Shown one piece after another: positions 7,090 to 15,518 of a DNA stretch of 30,384 nt. The notes under the pieces were generated by a model. It was given only the letters and a program-made list of their open reading frames with translations, had not been told where the DNA came from and ran no database searches. This DNA comes from an uncultured Lachnospiraceae bacterium (lineage in GTDB: Bacteria > Bacillota > Clostridia > Lachnospirales > Lachnospiraceae), in the NCBI GenBank assembly GCA_910588865.1, contig CAJUSJ010000044.1, forward strand, positions 1-30,384, given 5' to 3'. Position 1 is the stretch's first letter. Each line of letters opens with the position of its first letter. Position numbers and translations under genes: made by a program.

Positions 7090-7979
7090 GTGTGCTTTAT
7101 TTCCTGGTAAAACCAGAGAGCGCCTTTCTCCGCTCGTTCGTAGGTCGGGCAGGGCACCGCGCCGGGAAGGCATGCTTTCATTCTCTTCCAAAACGCCTGG
7201 ACCACCAGGGGATTCTTTTCGAAAACACTGCCGCTGACCCCTGTAAGCGGGGCCGCGAGTCCCAGCCTTCCCGCTGCCTGACAGGCCATATCCGCCAGCT
7301 CGCCGCCTGCCTGTGTAAGGATACCGCGGGCATTTTCGTCGCCCTTCGCGGCGTGTTCCGCCACTATGGGAGCCAACGCGGCGATTCTGGTCTTGTCGGC
7401 ATGTGAGACCGCCCGGGGAAGCTGCCAGATATCCCCGCAGCCCAGTTCTTTTAATATATCCCTGCCCATCAAAGATACCAGGCAGCCCTCGTCACAGGAA
7501 CGAACCATATATTTCAGACAATGGATCGCTATGGCTGCCCCGCTGCCCCGGTCATCCAGCAGGTAGCCCCACCCCCCGGTGCTTACCTGCCCCCTTTTGG
7601 ACCTTCCATAGACGACAGACCCTGTGCCCGCGATGACCAGAATTCCTTCCCGCTGCCCTAGATTGGCGTACAACGCCAGCATGCCGTCATCCATTACCTT
7701 TGCCTGACAATTCGCGGCACGTTCCAGTTTTTTACGAATCTCCTCAGACAGACCGCTGCTTCTCATCCCGGCGGCTCCTGCCGCGACCAGACGGCATCCA
7801 TTACCTAAGTCTTCCAAACACCTTTTTACAGCTCCCAGCAAATTTCTCTCAGCGCCTGTGGGATCTTCTACAAAATTTCCCGGCCCCCCGCAATGCCGGA
7901 CCAGCAGCCCGCCATCTAAAGAAAATCCGCACGCGCTGGTCTTTGTGGCTCCCGCGTCTACACCGATGACATAATCCAT
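7086..7979 (-). CDS. murK: N-acetylmuramic acid / N-acetylglucosamine kinase (BadF/BcrA ATPase family)
   Basis: Sugar kinase of the ASKHA fold, 297 residues. The phosphate-1 loop DAGATKTSACGF begins at residue 8 and the phosphate-2 loop is GTGSVVYGR. The stretch GGWGYLLDDRGSGAAIA is typical of GlcNAc/MurNAc kinases. In Clostridium acetobutylicum MurK phosphorylates MurNAc and GlcNAc at position 6. The position directly after murQ, together with an ABC importer instead of a phosphorylating PTS, makes MurNAc the likely substrate, since murQ needs MurNAc-6-phosphate. AGAGGA lies 7 bases before the ATG, 17 bases after murQ, and the stop overlaps the next gene by 4 bases. A pure GlcNAc kinase is the main alternative. 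Confidence 0.87.
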   Translation of the reverse strand: MDYVIGVDAGATKTSACGFSLDGGLLVRHCGGPGNFVEDPTGAERNLLGAVKRCLEDLGNGCRLVAAGAAGMRSSGLSEEIRKKLERAANCQAKVMDDGMLALYANLGQREGILVIAGTGSVVYGRSKRGQVSTGGWGYLLDDRGSGAAIAIHCLKYMVRSCDEGCLVSLMGRDILKELGCGDIWQLPRAVSHADKTRIAALAPIVAEHAAKGDENARGILTQAGGELADMACQAAGRLGLAAPLTGVSGSVFEKNPLVVQAFWKRMKACLPGAVPCPTYERAEKGALWFYQEIKHT

Positions 7980-7996
7980 TATAGAATCCTCTTTCC

Positions 7997-8890
7997 TTAC
8001 ATAGCCAGGGCCCGGCTGACCACGCCGCCGCAGGCAGCCAGACGGCTGCGGGCGTCATGGACATCCACCCCCATACACAGCTGGACAATGGCCGTCTTTA
8101 CTTCTCCGCCGCATTGGTTTAAAGTCTCGGCCGCGGTTCTTTCATCCACATTGGCCGCCTCAGCTACAATGCGGCACGCTCTACCCGCCAGCTTCGCGTT
8201 GCTCACCTGCATGTCCACCATAAGATTTCCGTACACCTTTCCAAGGCGTATCATAGTGCCTGTGGAAAGCATGTTGAGCACCAGCTTCTGCGCTGTTCCC
8301 GCCTTCATCCTGGTGGAGCCTGTTATCACTTCCGGTCCCACCACAGGGGTTATGGCGATATCACAGTGTCTGGACACAGGCGAGTCTTCATTGCAGGAGA
8401 TTCCCACTGTCAGGGCTCCCAGATTCCTGGCGAAATCAAGTCCTCCCAGCACATAGGGGGTGGTTCCGCTGGCAGCGATGCCCACTAACACGTCATGACA
8501 CTCAAAGCCTCTCTCCTGAAGCTCCGTCCTGCAGGCACCCATGTCATCTTCCGCTCCCTCCACAGCGTGGAACACCGCCTCTTTCCCCCCGGCGATCAGG
8601 GCCTGCACCAGCCAGGCAGGGGCATTGTAAGTTGGCGGACACTCTGACGCGTCCAGAATCCCAAGCCTTCCTGACGTCCCTGCCCCGCAGTAAAACAGCC
8701 TTCCTCCAAGCCGCAGCCTCTGGGCTGTCTCATCCACGGCCCTTCCGATCTGGGGGAGCTGAGTTGCCACAGCCTGGGCAACCTTCTGGTCCTCCTGATT
8801 GATAAGCCGCAGCATCTCCACCGTGGGCATGGAATCAATGTTCCATGTAGCTGGATTCCGGCTCTCTGTCTTTCTCTTATCCTGAACCAT
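7997..8890 (-). CDS. murQ: N-acetylmuramic acid 6-phosphate etherase
   Basis: Splits the lactyl ether of MurNAc-6-phosphate into GlcNAc-6-phosphate and D-lactate in the cytoplasm. The SIS-domain signature GAGTSGRLGILDASECPPTY is complete. With the chosen start, the two glutamates known to be essential in the E. coli enzyme fall on the same numbers, Glu83 (in ASEC) and Glu114 (in VEGAEDD). I use the ATG at 8890 because GGAGG lies 7 bases before it; another ATG seven codons upstream has only a poor ribosome site and overlaps the RidA stop. The 297 residues equal the usual length. It sits centrally in the operon between RidA and the kinase. The assignment is secure. Confidence 0.97.
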   Translation of the reverse strand: MVQDKRKTESRNPATWNIDSMPTVEMLRLINQEDQKVAQAVATQLPQIGRAVDETAQRLRLGGRLFYCGAGTSGRLGILDASECPPTYNAPAWLVQALIAGGKEAVFHAVEGAEDDMGACRTELQERGFECHDVLVGIAASGTTPYVLGGLDFARNLGALTVGISCNEDSPVSRHCDIAITPVVGPEVITGSTRMKAGTAQKLVLNMLSTGTMIRLGKVYGNLMVDMQVSNAKLAGRACRIVAEAANVDERTAAETLNQCGGEVKTAIVQLCMGVDVHDARSRLAACGGVVSRALAM

Positions 8891-8904
8891 TCCATATCCT
8901 CCGG

Positions 8905-9369
8905 TCACCATCTCACTTCAAAAAGGGCTTCTGTCTCTACGCTGATGTCCCCTGGCAGAACGCTGACCCCTACAGCCGAGCGGGAGGGGAGACCCACAGA
9001 TTCCCCGAACAGCTCCAGAAGCAGGCCGCTGCCGCCGTTGGCCACCTGGGGCTGGTCAAAAAAGTCCTGCCCGCTGGAGACAAAGGTCAGGATCTTTACC
9101 ACATTGGCCACCCTGTTTAAATCCCCGATCTCTGAGTGGAGAACTGACAGGACATTTAACATACAGTTTCTTGCCGCCGTCTGTCCCTGCTCCACCGTCA
9201 CTTCCACTCCAAGCTTACCCTTACAGGTCTTTTCCCCTATGGCAGGGCCGCATCCAGAAATATAAAACAGGTTCCCCATAAACCTTTTACAGGGTGTATA
9301 CAGCCCTCCTTTGGGCGGAGGCGGGGGCAGTTCAAATCCCATTTTTTTTAATCTCTCATAAACATCCAT
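8905..9369 (-). CDS. RidA/YjgF-family protein
   Basis: RidA proteins hydrolyse reactive enamines and imines such as 2-aminoacrylate, released by PLP enzymes acting on serine or threonine. This 154-residue member belongs to the longer subfamily beginning with a LKKMGFELPPPPP-type segment. It keeps NLFYISG near residue 35, QPQVANGGSGLLLELFG and RSAVGVSVLPGDISVE with the substrate-binding Arg at residue 130. It follows the D-aminoacylase stop by one base and has only a modest ribosome site (AAAGTGAG), which suggests translational coupling. The PLP enzyme two genes upstream is a plausible source of its substrate. Members of this subfamily are not all shown to be imine deaminases, so the reaction is inferred. 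Confidence 0.88.
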   Translation of the reverse strand: MDVYERLKKMGFELPPPPPKGGLYTPCKRFMGNLFYISGCGPAIGEKTCKGKLGVEVTVEQGQTAARNCMLNVLSVLHSEIGDLNRVANVVKILTFVSSGQDFFDQPQVANGGSGLLLELFGESVGLPSRSAVGVSVLPGDISVETEALFEVRW

Positions 9370-9370
9370 C

Positions 9371-10996
9371 TTATGTCAACTCACTTTCTATTAATATGTT
9401 TTCTGCCCGAAGCAGGTCTGCCGTTCTCCGCCTGGTCCATTTTCCTTTATTCCAGACAGCCTCACCGTTGATCAGCACCATATCCATCCCTTCCGCCAAC
9501 CTGACAGGGTCCGTAAATGTGGCTGTGTCATGAAATTTCCCTGGGTTAAACAGATTAATATCAGCCCTCATGCCTTTTTGGATCCGTCCCCTGTCCCCAA
9601 GGCCAAAACGTCTGGCAGGCAGTCCGCTCATCTTATAAACCGCCTCCTCAGGTGTCAGGATTCCCCGTTTTATAACATATTCACTCCACACCCTTGGAAA
9701 CGCTCCGTACAATCTGGGATGGGGAAACCCCGGCGCTCCGTAGAGCCCGTCGGAGATCACTGACCCATAAGGCAGCCCTGCCACCGTGTCCACATCCCCG
9801 GGATCCATACTCATGACAATGATTCCGACCTTCCCCTTTTCTTCCCGCAAAAGCCTGGCCATGCAGGCAGCCTCGTCCTCATCGCCGCTGCTCTCACAGA
9901 TCTGAGGAAAAGAGCGGCCCTGGGCTTCCTTATTCTTCTCTGTTGCCACCGAGCTGATCAGGATCCGCTCCCACCCAATGGCCCTCACCATATTTTCCCA
10001 GCCAGGGCGATCCTTAAGGAGCTCCTTTCTCAGCTGCTGTACCCCCTCTTTTTCGGAAAGCCAGCTTAAGGTGGACTTGATATCTTCTTTATGACAGCAA
10101 GGCGGAAGCAAGGTCATCAGGGTAGTTGAGCCTCCTGTGTAAGGATAAAAATCCACTGTGACGTCCTGCCCTTCTTCCCTTGCCTGACGAATCCTTTCAA
10201 TGGCCTTGGGAAGAGACCTCCTCCAGTTTTTCTTTCCTGTTGCCTTAAAATGGCTGATGTGAAGGCCAAGTCCTGCCTCGGAGGCGATCTCTATGGCCTC
10301 AGCTACTGCTTCCTCCAGCCCATCTCCCTCACCCCGCATGTGACAGCACAGGGGACGTTTGTAGGCAGCCGCGGGCCTCAGCAGCTTTACATAATCCTTA
10401 GGAGACCAATAGCATTCCGGCATGTACATAATGCCGCAGCTGATCCCCCAGGCCCCCGCTTCCAGGGCCTCCATCACCAGCCTCTGACCCTCTCTCATCT
10501 CCTGGCTTGTCCAGGCCTGGGACGAAAAACCTTTCACCGCGGTCTTCACAGAGCCCAGTCCTATAAGGGCTCCCACATTCAGTGGAAGCTCCCTTTTTTC
10601 CAGCTGATCTAAATATTGGGGAAAAGTCTCCCATAACTTCCCTTTAGGTGGTTTTCCAAGACAGGGCTCTATAAAGCCATACCATTCTTCCCTGAAATTC
10701 CCGGCCGCGGGAGCGGCGGACATCCCGCAGTTTCCCACCAGCATGGTGGTGACTCCCTGGGCAAGCTCCGCCTCCCCAAATCCGGCATCTGTAAATACGG
10801 CAAAATCTCCATGGCGGTGGCTGTCTATAAATCCCGGTGTCACCGCCATTCCCTTAGCGTCGATCCTGACAGAATTCTCTATCTGAGAAAAATGTCCCAC
10901 ATCCAAAATTCGTCCATTTTCAATCAAAACGTCTTTACAGACAGGGGGGCCGCCGCTTCCGTCGTAGACAGTCCCCCCTAAGATCACTGTTCTCAT
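9371..10996 (-). CDS. N-acyl-D-amino-acid deacylase (D-aminoacylase family)
   Basis: Metal-dependent amidohydrolase of 541 residues that in characterised relatives frees D-amino acids from N-acyl-D-amino acids. Seen are the metal motif PGFIDSHRHGDF (His60, His62), VGNCGMSAAP with the bridging Cys90, CHMRGEGDGLEEA and LHISHFKATG in the middle, and SDGLYGAPGFPHPR with the late Asp. All belong to the D-aminoacylase subgroup rather than to dihydroorotase or AtzF types. AGAGGA precedes the ATG by 6 bases. There is no signal sequence, so it should act on imported compounds. It lies 29 bases after the PLP enzyme and one base before RidA. Its N-acyl substrate is unknown; peptidoglycan-derived N-acyl-D-Ala or D-Glu compounds are a guess from context. 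Confidence 0.9.
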   Translation of the reverse strand: MRTVILGGTVYDGSGGPPVCKDVLIENGRILDVGHFSQIENSVRIDAKGMAVTPGFIDSHRHGDFAVFTDAGFGEAELAQGVTTMLVGNCGMSAAPAAGNFREEWYGFIEPCLGKPPKGKLWETFPQYLDQLEKRELPLNVGALIGLGSVKTAVKGFSSQAWTSQEMREGQRLVMEALEAGAWGISCGIMYMPECYWSPKDYVKLLRPAAAYKRPLCCHMRGEGDGLEEAVAEAIEIASEAGLGLHISHFKATGKKNWRRSLPKAIERIRQAREEGQDVTVDFYPYTGGSTTLMTLLPPCCHKEDIKSTLSWLSEKEGVQQLRKELLKDRPGWENMVRAIGWERILISSVATEKNKEAQGRSFPQICESSGDEDEAACMARLLREEKGKVGIIVMSMDPGDVDTVAGLPYGSVISDGLYGAPGFPHPRLYGAFPRVWSEYVIKRGILTPEEAVYKMSGLPARRFGLGDRGRIQKGMRADINLFNPGKFHDTATFTDPVRLAEGMDMVLINGEAVWNKGKWTRRRTADLLRAENILIESELT

Positions 10997-11025
10997 CTTT
11001 TTATCCTCTGTTTCCTGTAACCTTC

Positions 11026-12141
11026 CTACACAGACATTCCCCTGGCATCTACCCTGTGCTTATCCAGCTTTCCTTCATAATATTCATACACGGTATTCTG
11101 CATATTGATAGCTGTGCAGATGTGAATAGGGGTTATTCTCAGCACCTGCCCCGGATAAAGGCCTGTGTTTCCCTTCGGGCTCTCCAGGATGCCGTGCTCT
11201 TCATTCATCCGCCTGAGGCACAGGTCCGGATGCCCGTCCACAAGTCCATAACCAGGGTAGTGATAAGGAGGCGCGTCAAGAAACACATCCATTGGAAATG
11301 TCTTGGTTCCCCCGTCGATTACCGCATACTCCGGCCTGGGGGTGCTGACCACTGTAACATAGTAGTGGGCCGCGATCTGTTCCGGCCTGGCCCACCCCTC
11401 GCGGCACAGCATGTGGTCATTGAAAATGTAAGTACCTGGCCGTATTTCTGTCACAAACCCGGTCTCGGCCACTGCCGTCCCCGTAGGCGTAGATCCGGCG
11501 CTGATGTCCTTTATGGCTATCCCGGACTTTCTCAGCTCTCCCGCCAGACGGGCCATCAGTTCTCCCTCTTCCCTGGCAGCGGCTTCTATGTCCTGTGTGG
11601 GATTTCCCCTGAAGATCATGCCTTTAAAGGTATAGATCCCTGTCAGTTCCAGTCCCGGCATATGAGCCACCGCCTGGGCCAGGGAGACAGCCTGTTCATA
11701 GGGGATACCTGTCCTGCGGGCCCCTGTATCCACCTCCAGGCGGACCTCCCCCCTCATACCTGCCTTTTCAAACGCTTCGGACAGCGGTCTCGCGCTCTTT
11801 AGACTGTCAATCCCCAAGATCAGCCTTTGGCAGCGCCGGGCCAGTTTCACCACCCTCTCCAGACGGAATCTTCCCACCTGAGGATAAGCGATGAAGATAT
11901 CATCCACGCCCCCGTCGGCCATCACCTCAGCCTCAGATACCTTGGCGCAGGTAATGCCTTTGGCCCCCTGCCGGATCTGCATCCTGGCGTAGCCGCACAT
12001 CTTATGGGTCTTTATGTGAGGACGCAGGGCCACCCCGGCACGGTCGGCCGCTTCCTGCATCCGGGCAATGTTTTTTTCCGCCTTGTCTCTGTCAATGACA
12101 ATGCAGGGAGTTTCCAATCTCTCTGTAAAGTTTTCTTCCAT
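11026..12141 (-). CDS. PLP enzyme of the D-serine dehydratase / D-threonine aldolase family
   Basis: Fold-type III PLP enzyme of 371 residues, with an alanine-racemase-like N-terminal barrel followed by the D-serine-dehydratase-like C-terminal domain. The Schiff-base lysine is Lys44 in LRPHIKTHK. The metal site near the C-terminus reads PIHICTA (His340, Cys342). A His-x-Cys pair is the zinc pair of eukaryotic D-serine dehydratases, while D-threonine aldolase is described with His-x-Asp, so dehydratase activity is favoured. A RidA protein two genes downstream fits, because D-serine dehydration yields 2-aminoacrylate. AGGAGG lies 6 bases before the chosen ATG; an in-frame ATG at 12171 with GGAG is a weaker alternative. 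Specificity for D-Ser, D-Thr or another D-amino acid remains open. Confidence 0.87.
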   Translation of the reverse strand: MEENFTERLETPCIVIDRDKAEKNIARMQEAADRAGVALRPHIKTHKMCGYARMQIRQGAKGITCAKVSEAEVMADGGVDDIFIAYPQVGRFRLERVVKLARRCQRLILGIDSLKSARPLSEAFEKAGMRGEVRLEVDTGARRTGIPYEQAVSLAQAVAHMPGLELTGIYTFKGMIFRGNPTQDIEAAAREEGELMARLAGELRKSGIAIKDISAGSTPTGTAVAETGFVTEIRPGTYIFNDHMLCREGWARPEQIAAHYYVTVVSTPRPEYAVIDGGTKTFPMDVFLDAPPYHYPGYGLVDGHPDLCLRRMNEEHGILESPKGNTGLYPGQVLRITPIHICTAINMQNTVYEYYEGKLDKHRVDARGMSV

Positions 12142-12199
12142 TTCTCCCCTCCTGGTAAGATGTCTCCCCATAGGCCGCTCCGCAAAAACCCGTTCCTCC

Positions 12200-13039
12200 T
12201 CAAGCTTTCAGGCCGGCGGTGGCGATTCCTTCTACAAAATTGCGCTGGAATATTAAAAACAATAACAATATAGGAATGACAAAAATAACCGCCGCTGCCA
12301 TCAGCTGGGTCCAGTCTATGGTATACTCGTTGAGGAACTGCTGCAATCCAAGAGACAAGGTCATTTTGTCCCTCTTGTTGATGTAGATCAGCGGCGCTAA
12401 GTAGTCCGACCACGCTGCCAAAAATGTGTAGATCCCCACAGTAGTCAGAGCCGGCTTGCACAGAGGCAGGGCAATGCACAGATATTTCTGAAATTCGCTG
12501 GCTCCATCAATGGTGGCTGCCTCAAAGAGAGAATTGGGAAGTCCCTTCATAAACTGGCGCATGATGATGATATAATAAGCATTTCCCGCAAAATGAGGCG
12601 CAATCAGGGGGACATAGGTTCCTGTCAGCCCCAGGGCATGCCAGGTTCGGTAGAGAGGGATCATGGTCACAGTGAAGGGAAGCATCATTGTTCCCATAAG
12701 AAGTCCTGACAGAATCCCCGCTCCCTTCCACTTAATCTTTGAAAGAGAGTAGGCCACCATGGGAACCACCAGCATCTCTCCTAAAAGACTCATCAGTGTG
12801 ATATACGTGGTGTTGGCCATATAGGAGAAATAAGGAATCTTGTTGATGGCCATCACATAGTTCCTTACCGTAAATTCTCGGGGCCATATGCGCACGGGAA
12901 CCATAAAGGCATCTTCCATGGTCTTAAAAGATGTGGTAAACATCACCACAAAGGGCAGCAGAAAAATGACAGTCAGCACAGCCATAAGGGCCAGAAATAA
13001 CATTTTTGACATGTATTTTTTTATTTGGTAACGATTCAA
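12200..13039 (-). CDS. Carbohydrate ABC transporter permease (MalG-like)
   Basis: Inner permease subunit of a type I ABC sugar importer, 279 residues with about six membrane segments (the first near residues 12-35). The cytoplasmic EAA loop that docks the ATPase is clear as EAATIDGASEFQKYLC, followed by LPLCKPAL. The start codon is probably TTG, with GGAGGTGA seven bases upstream and three bases after the stop of the partner permease; the first in-frame ATG (13012) lacks a ribosome site. It pairs with the next-upstream permease and the lipoprotein. No ATP-binding subunit is encoded in the operon. Confidence 0.93.
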   Translation of the reverse strand: MNRYQIKKYMSKMLFLALMAVLTVIFLLPFVVMFTTSFKTMEDAFMVPVRIWPREFTVRNYVMAINKIPYFSYMANTTYITLMSLLGEMLVVPMVAYSLSKIKWKGAGILSGLLMGTMMLPFTVTMIPLYRTWHALGLTGTYVPLIAPHFAGNAYYIIIMRQFMKGLPNSLFEAATIDGASEFQKYLCIALPLCKPALTTVGIYTFLAAWSDYLAPLIYINKRDKMTLSLGLQQFLNEYTIDWTQLMAAAVIFVIPILLLFLIFQRNFVEGIATAGLKA

Positions 13040-13042
13040 ATT

Positions 13043-13963
13043 CTACTCACCTCCCGCGTTGCTGACCGCTTTATCAGACAGCCGCGCCATAACCATGGTC
13101 AGCAGTCCCACGATCACCATTAAGATCCATGCCATGGCGGAGGCCTTGCCCATCTTCTGATAGATAAAGGCATTGTGGAACAGGTACAGAGGGTACATCA
13201 GGATGGAATTCTCCGGACCTCCCGACGCCCCTGAAGTACTGCCCCCGGATGCCGTGGTAATCACATAGACCTGGGTAAAATACTGAAACGCGTTGATCAG
13301 ATTCAATATGGCCTGATATACGATTACATGGGCCACGCAGGGCAGTGTGATAAAGAAAAACCTCTGTACCCCATTGGCCCCATCCATCTGGGCTGATTCA
13401 TAGTAGCTGCCGGGAACATCCTGCAAAGCCGCCAGGCACACCAGCATGGTGGTCCCGGTTCCCCACATCCCCATCATCACCAGGGCCCACTTGGTAGTCT
13501 TAGGGTTTATGAGCCAGGCAGGACCGTCTATGGAAAACCATTTCAGGAAGTTGTTGATAAACCCATAGGTAGGGTCGAACATCCAGATCCAGACCATGGT
13601 GGCCGCCACCATGGGAATTACCGATGGAAGGAAAAATACAGTCCGGACCAATCCCCGCCCCCTAAAATGCCTGCTGATCAGGGAGGCCAGAACCAGTGCC
13701 GTGATCAGATTGATCGGTGTAGCGATAAACGCGTAAAAGCAGGTATTTTGTAAGCTCTTATAAAACCGGGGATCTTTAAACAGGGAAATATAATTTTCCA
13801 GCCCTATCCACACAGGGTCCGTAACAGGATTAAATTCGGTAAAGCTGTAATACAGCGACATGGACAGCGGGTAGACGCTCAGCAGCAAAAATCCTATCAG
13901 CCATGGCAGAGCGAACAGCAAGCCGTTTATATCACCGCGGGTAATACATTTTTTCTTTCTCAT
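13043..13963 (-). CDS. Carbohydrate ABC transporter permease (MalF/UgpA-like)
   Basis: The partner permease, 306 residues. The N-terminal segment GLLFALPWLIGFLLLSVYPL is the first membrane helix, followed by the family pattern SFTEFNPVTDPVWIGLENY and FKDPRFYKSLQNT. The EAA-type loop is YYESAQMDGANGVQRF. It starts 14 bases after the binding-protein gene with AAAGGA upstream of the ATG. A Gly/Ser-rich insert (SGGSTSGASGGPEN) lies in the loop before the last helices, as in many sugar permeases. Substrate cannot be read from the permease; a peptidoglycan sugar is inferred from the operon. Confidence 0.93.
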   Translation of the reverse strand: MRKKKCITRGDINGLLFALPWLIGFLLLSVYPLSMSLYYSFTEFNPVTDPVWIGLENYISLFKDPRFYKSLQNTCFYAFIATPINLITALVLASLISRHFRGRGLVRTVFFLPSVIPMVAATMVWIWMFDPTYGFINNFLKWFSIDGPAWLINPKTTKWALVMMGMWGTGTTMLVCLAALQDVPGSYYESAQMDGANGVQRFFFITLPCVAHVIVYQAILNLINAFQYFTQVYVITTASGGSTSGASGGPENSILMYPLYLFHNAFIYQKMGKASAMAWILMVIVGLLTMVMARLSDKAVSNAGGE

Positions 13964-13977
13964 TCAGAAAGTTCCTT

Positions 13978-15321
13978 TCATCTCAGCTGACTGGCCGCCT
14001 TCTGCAGTTCATTCATCGCATCCTCAGGGGTCTTGGTTCCATTATAGACATAATCCAGATACTCCTCGATCAGGGAGGTGTACTGGGCCGTATCCGCCAT
14101 CTTCAGGGAAGGCACGCCGTTTCCGGTCTTTAAAGCCTCCATAAAAGAAGGAAATACCTCATTGCAGGCCATCAGCTCCTCATCATCAAACAGAGTCTTG
14201 TTGGCAGGGAGAGAGCCGATCTCCAAAAGGAAATCCTTGACTCCCTCTGTGGCAAACCAGCTCGCGAAAGCATATGCCCCCTCTTTTTCCTTTGCCCCCA
14301 CAGGAATTCCCAGAGACGTGTTCTCATAGCGGCTGACTCCCAGAAGTTCCGGATTCGCCTCTGTTCCGGGGATCATCGCCACCCCGAAATTCACATCAGG
14401 GTTGTTGTCCGTGATCTGGTTGGCAAGCCAGGGGCCGTCAAACCGGAACAACTGTTTACCCGCGAAAAAGATATCCTGGGGCGTATAGCGGTTTGTATTG
14501 CCGGTGGCCACAAATTTCTGTACCTTGTCAATGCCGTACCGGTTTCTGAACTCCAGATTCATACGCAGACTGTCCAGTATTCCCTGACTGTCAGCTGTAG
14601 GCGTAACACCGTCTTCTGCCACCCATGTTCCTCCGAAAGCGTAGATCAGTTCCTGGCGGGCCGAGGCCAGAGGAAACAGGGGATACCCTAGCACATCAAT
14701 ATTGCCGTCAGCATCCACTGTGGTTGCCCGCAGCGCCATGTCATAAAGCTCCTCCATGGTCTTCGGCGGCTCCGCCTCATTGATCTGTTCTAGGATATCT
14801 TTGTTGTAAAACATCTGTATGATGACGGAAGTGATAGGAAAACCGTACATCTGGCCTCCTATGCTGTTATTATCCGCCGCGGGGGCATCAAAGACCTCAA
14901 AATCAAAGCCCCGGCTGGTGCCCATGTCTGTCAGATTCTCCAGAAGGCCGCCGCTCTGATAGCTGACCACTTCTGTGTTGGTCAATTCGATCACATCCGG
15001 CGACTCGTCCCCTGACATAGCCACCAGGTACTTCTGCTTGTCAGGAACACTAAAGCCCTCCACTACGTATTCTGTCTGGGATTCATTAAATCTCTGGATC
15101 ACATGCTCCATGATCACAGCCTCATCCCCTTTATGATAATACCAGTAACTCACCGGAATAGGAGCCGCCTCACCCGCTGGGGCGCCGCCCGTCTGGCCTG
15201 AGGGAGCCTGGGTGCCTGTCTGGCTTGGAACAGGGACTTCTTCCCTTTTGCATCCGGCCGCTATAACTCCGCCCATGATTATCGCTAATATCCCGCTGAT
15301 GATCCTTGTCCTCTTTTTCAT
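13978..15321 (-). CDS. Sugar-binding lipoprotein of the ABC importer
   Basis: Extracellular solute-binding protein family 1, 447 residues, first gene of the operon. A lipoprotein signal (MKKRTRIISGILAIIMGG, then VIAAGC) gives lipidation at Cys24. A Ser/Thr/Pro/Gly-rich linker of about 30 residues follows. The mature part has hallmarks of sugar-binding proteins: SYWYYHKGDEAVIMEHVIQRFNES, PDVIELTNTEVVSYQSGG, MYGFPITSV, and FRFDGPWLANQI near the ligand cleft. It would be anchored on the outer face of the membrane and deliver substrate to the two permeases. I infer MurNAc-containing saccharides or muropeptides as ligand from the downstream enzymes. A consensus promoter lies about 60 bases upstream. 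Confidence 0.93.
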   Translation of the reverse strand: MKKRTRIISGILAIIMGGVIAAGCKREEVPVPSQTGTQAPSGQTGGAPAGEAAPIPVSYWYYHKGDEAVIMEHVIQRFNESQTEYVVEGFSVPDKQKYLVAMSGDESPDVIELTNTEVVSYQSGGLLENLTDMGTSRGFDFEVFDAPAADNNSIGGQMYGFPITSVIIQMFYNKDILEQINEAEPPKTMEELYDMALRATTVDADGNIDVLGYPLFPLASARQELIYAFGGTWVAEDGVTPTADSQGILDSLRMNLEFRNRYGIDKVQKFVATGNTNRYTPQDIFFAGKQLFRFDGPWLANQITDNNPDVNFGVAMIPGTEANPELLGVSRYENTSLGIPVGAKEKEGAYAFASWFATEGVKDFLLEIGSLPANKTLFDDEELMACNEVFPSFMEALKTGNGVPSLKMADTAQYTSLIEEYLDYVYNGTKTPEDAMNELQKAASQLR

Positions 15322-15380
15322 AAATGTTTCCCTTCTCCTTTCACATCTATAGTAATTACCTTTTATAATTGAACAATACC

Positions 15381-15409
15381 ATTATATCCGACAGGAAAGG
15401 AAGTGTCAA
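15381..15409 (-). promoter_or_regulatory. Perfect-consensus sigma-A promoter of the ABC/mur operon
   Basis: Minus-strand TTGACA (15404-15409), a spacer of exactly 17 bases and TATAAT (15381-15386). Transcription should start near 15374, about 50 bases before the lipoprotein gene. Such a strong core promoter implies control by a repressor, and MurR is encoded just upstream. Confidence 0.9.
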
Positions 15410-15412
15410 TAA

Positions 15413-15453
15413 TTTTTGAAATTAAATTGCAATTAATAAATTAATTTTGAAAT
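15413..15453. promoter_or_regulatory. Candidate MurR operator region
   Basis: TGAAATTAAATTGCA (15417-15431) is an imperfect palindrome with 12 of 14 arm bases matching, centred just upstream of the -35 box. The sequence TTTTGAAAT occurs at 15414-15422 and again at 15445-15453, 31 bases apart, so two copies would face the same side of the helix. Sites of this A/T-rich TGAAAT type are common for RpiR-family regulators. Binding by this MurR is inferred. Confidence 0.45.
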
Positions 15454-15487
15454 ATTTTTTTAAACCAATAAAAGCTTTTTCGGGCAC

Positions 15488-15516
15488 AAAAAAACCACCC
15501 TGCCTCAACAGGGTGG
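15488..15516 (-). terminator. Intrinsic terminator of murR
   Basis: Two bases after the murR stop codon, CCACCCTG and CAGGGTGG form a perfect 8-bp stem with a 6-nt loop. Seven T follow on the minus strand. It separates the regulator gene from the operon promoter downstream. Confidence 0.95.
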
Positions 15517-15518
15517 CA

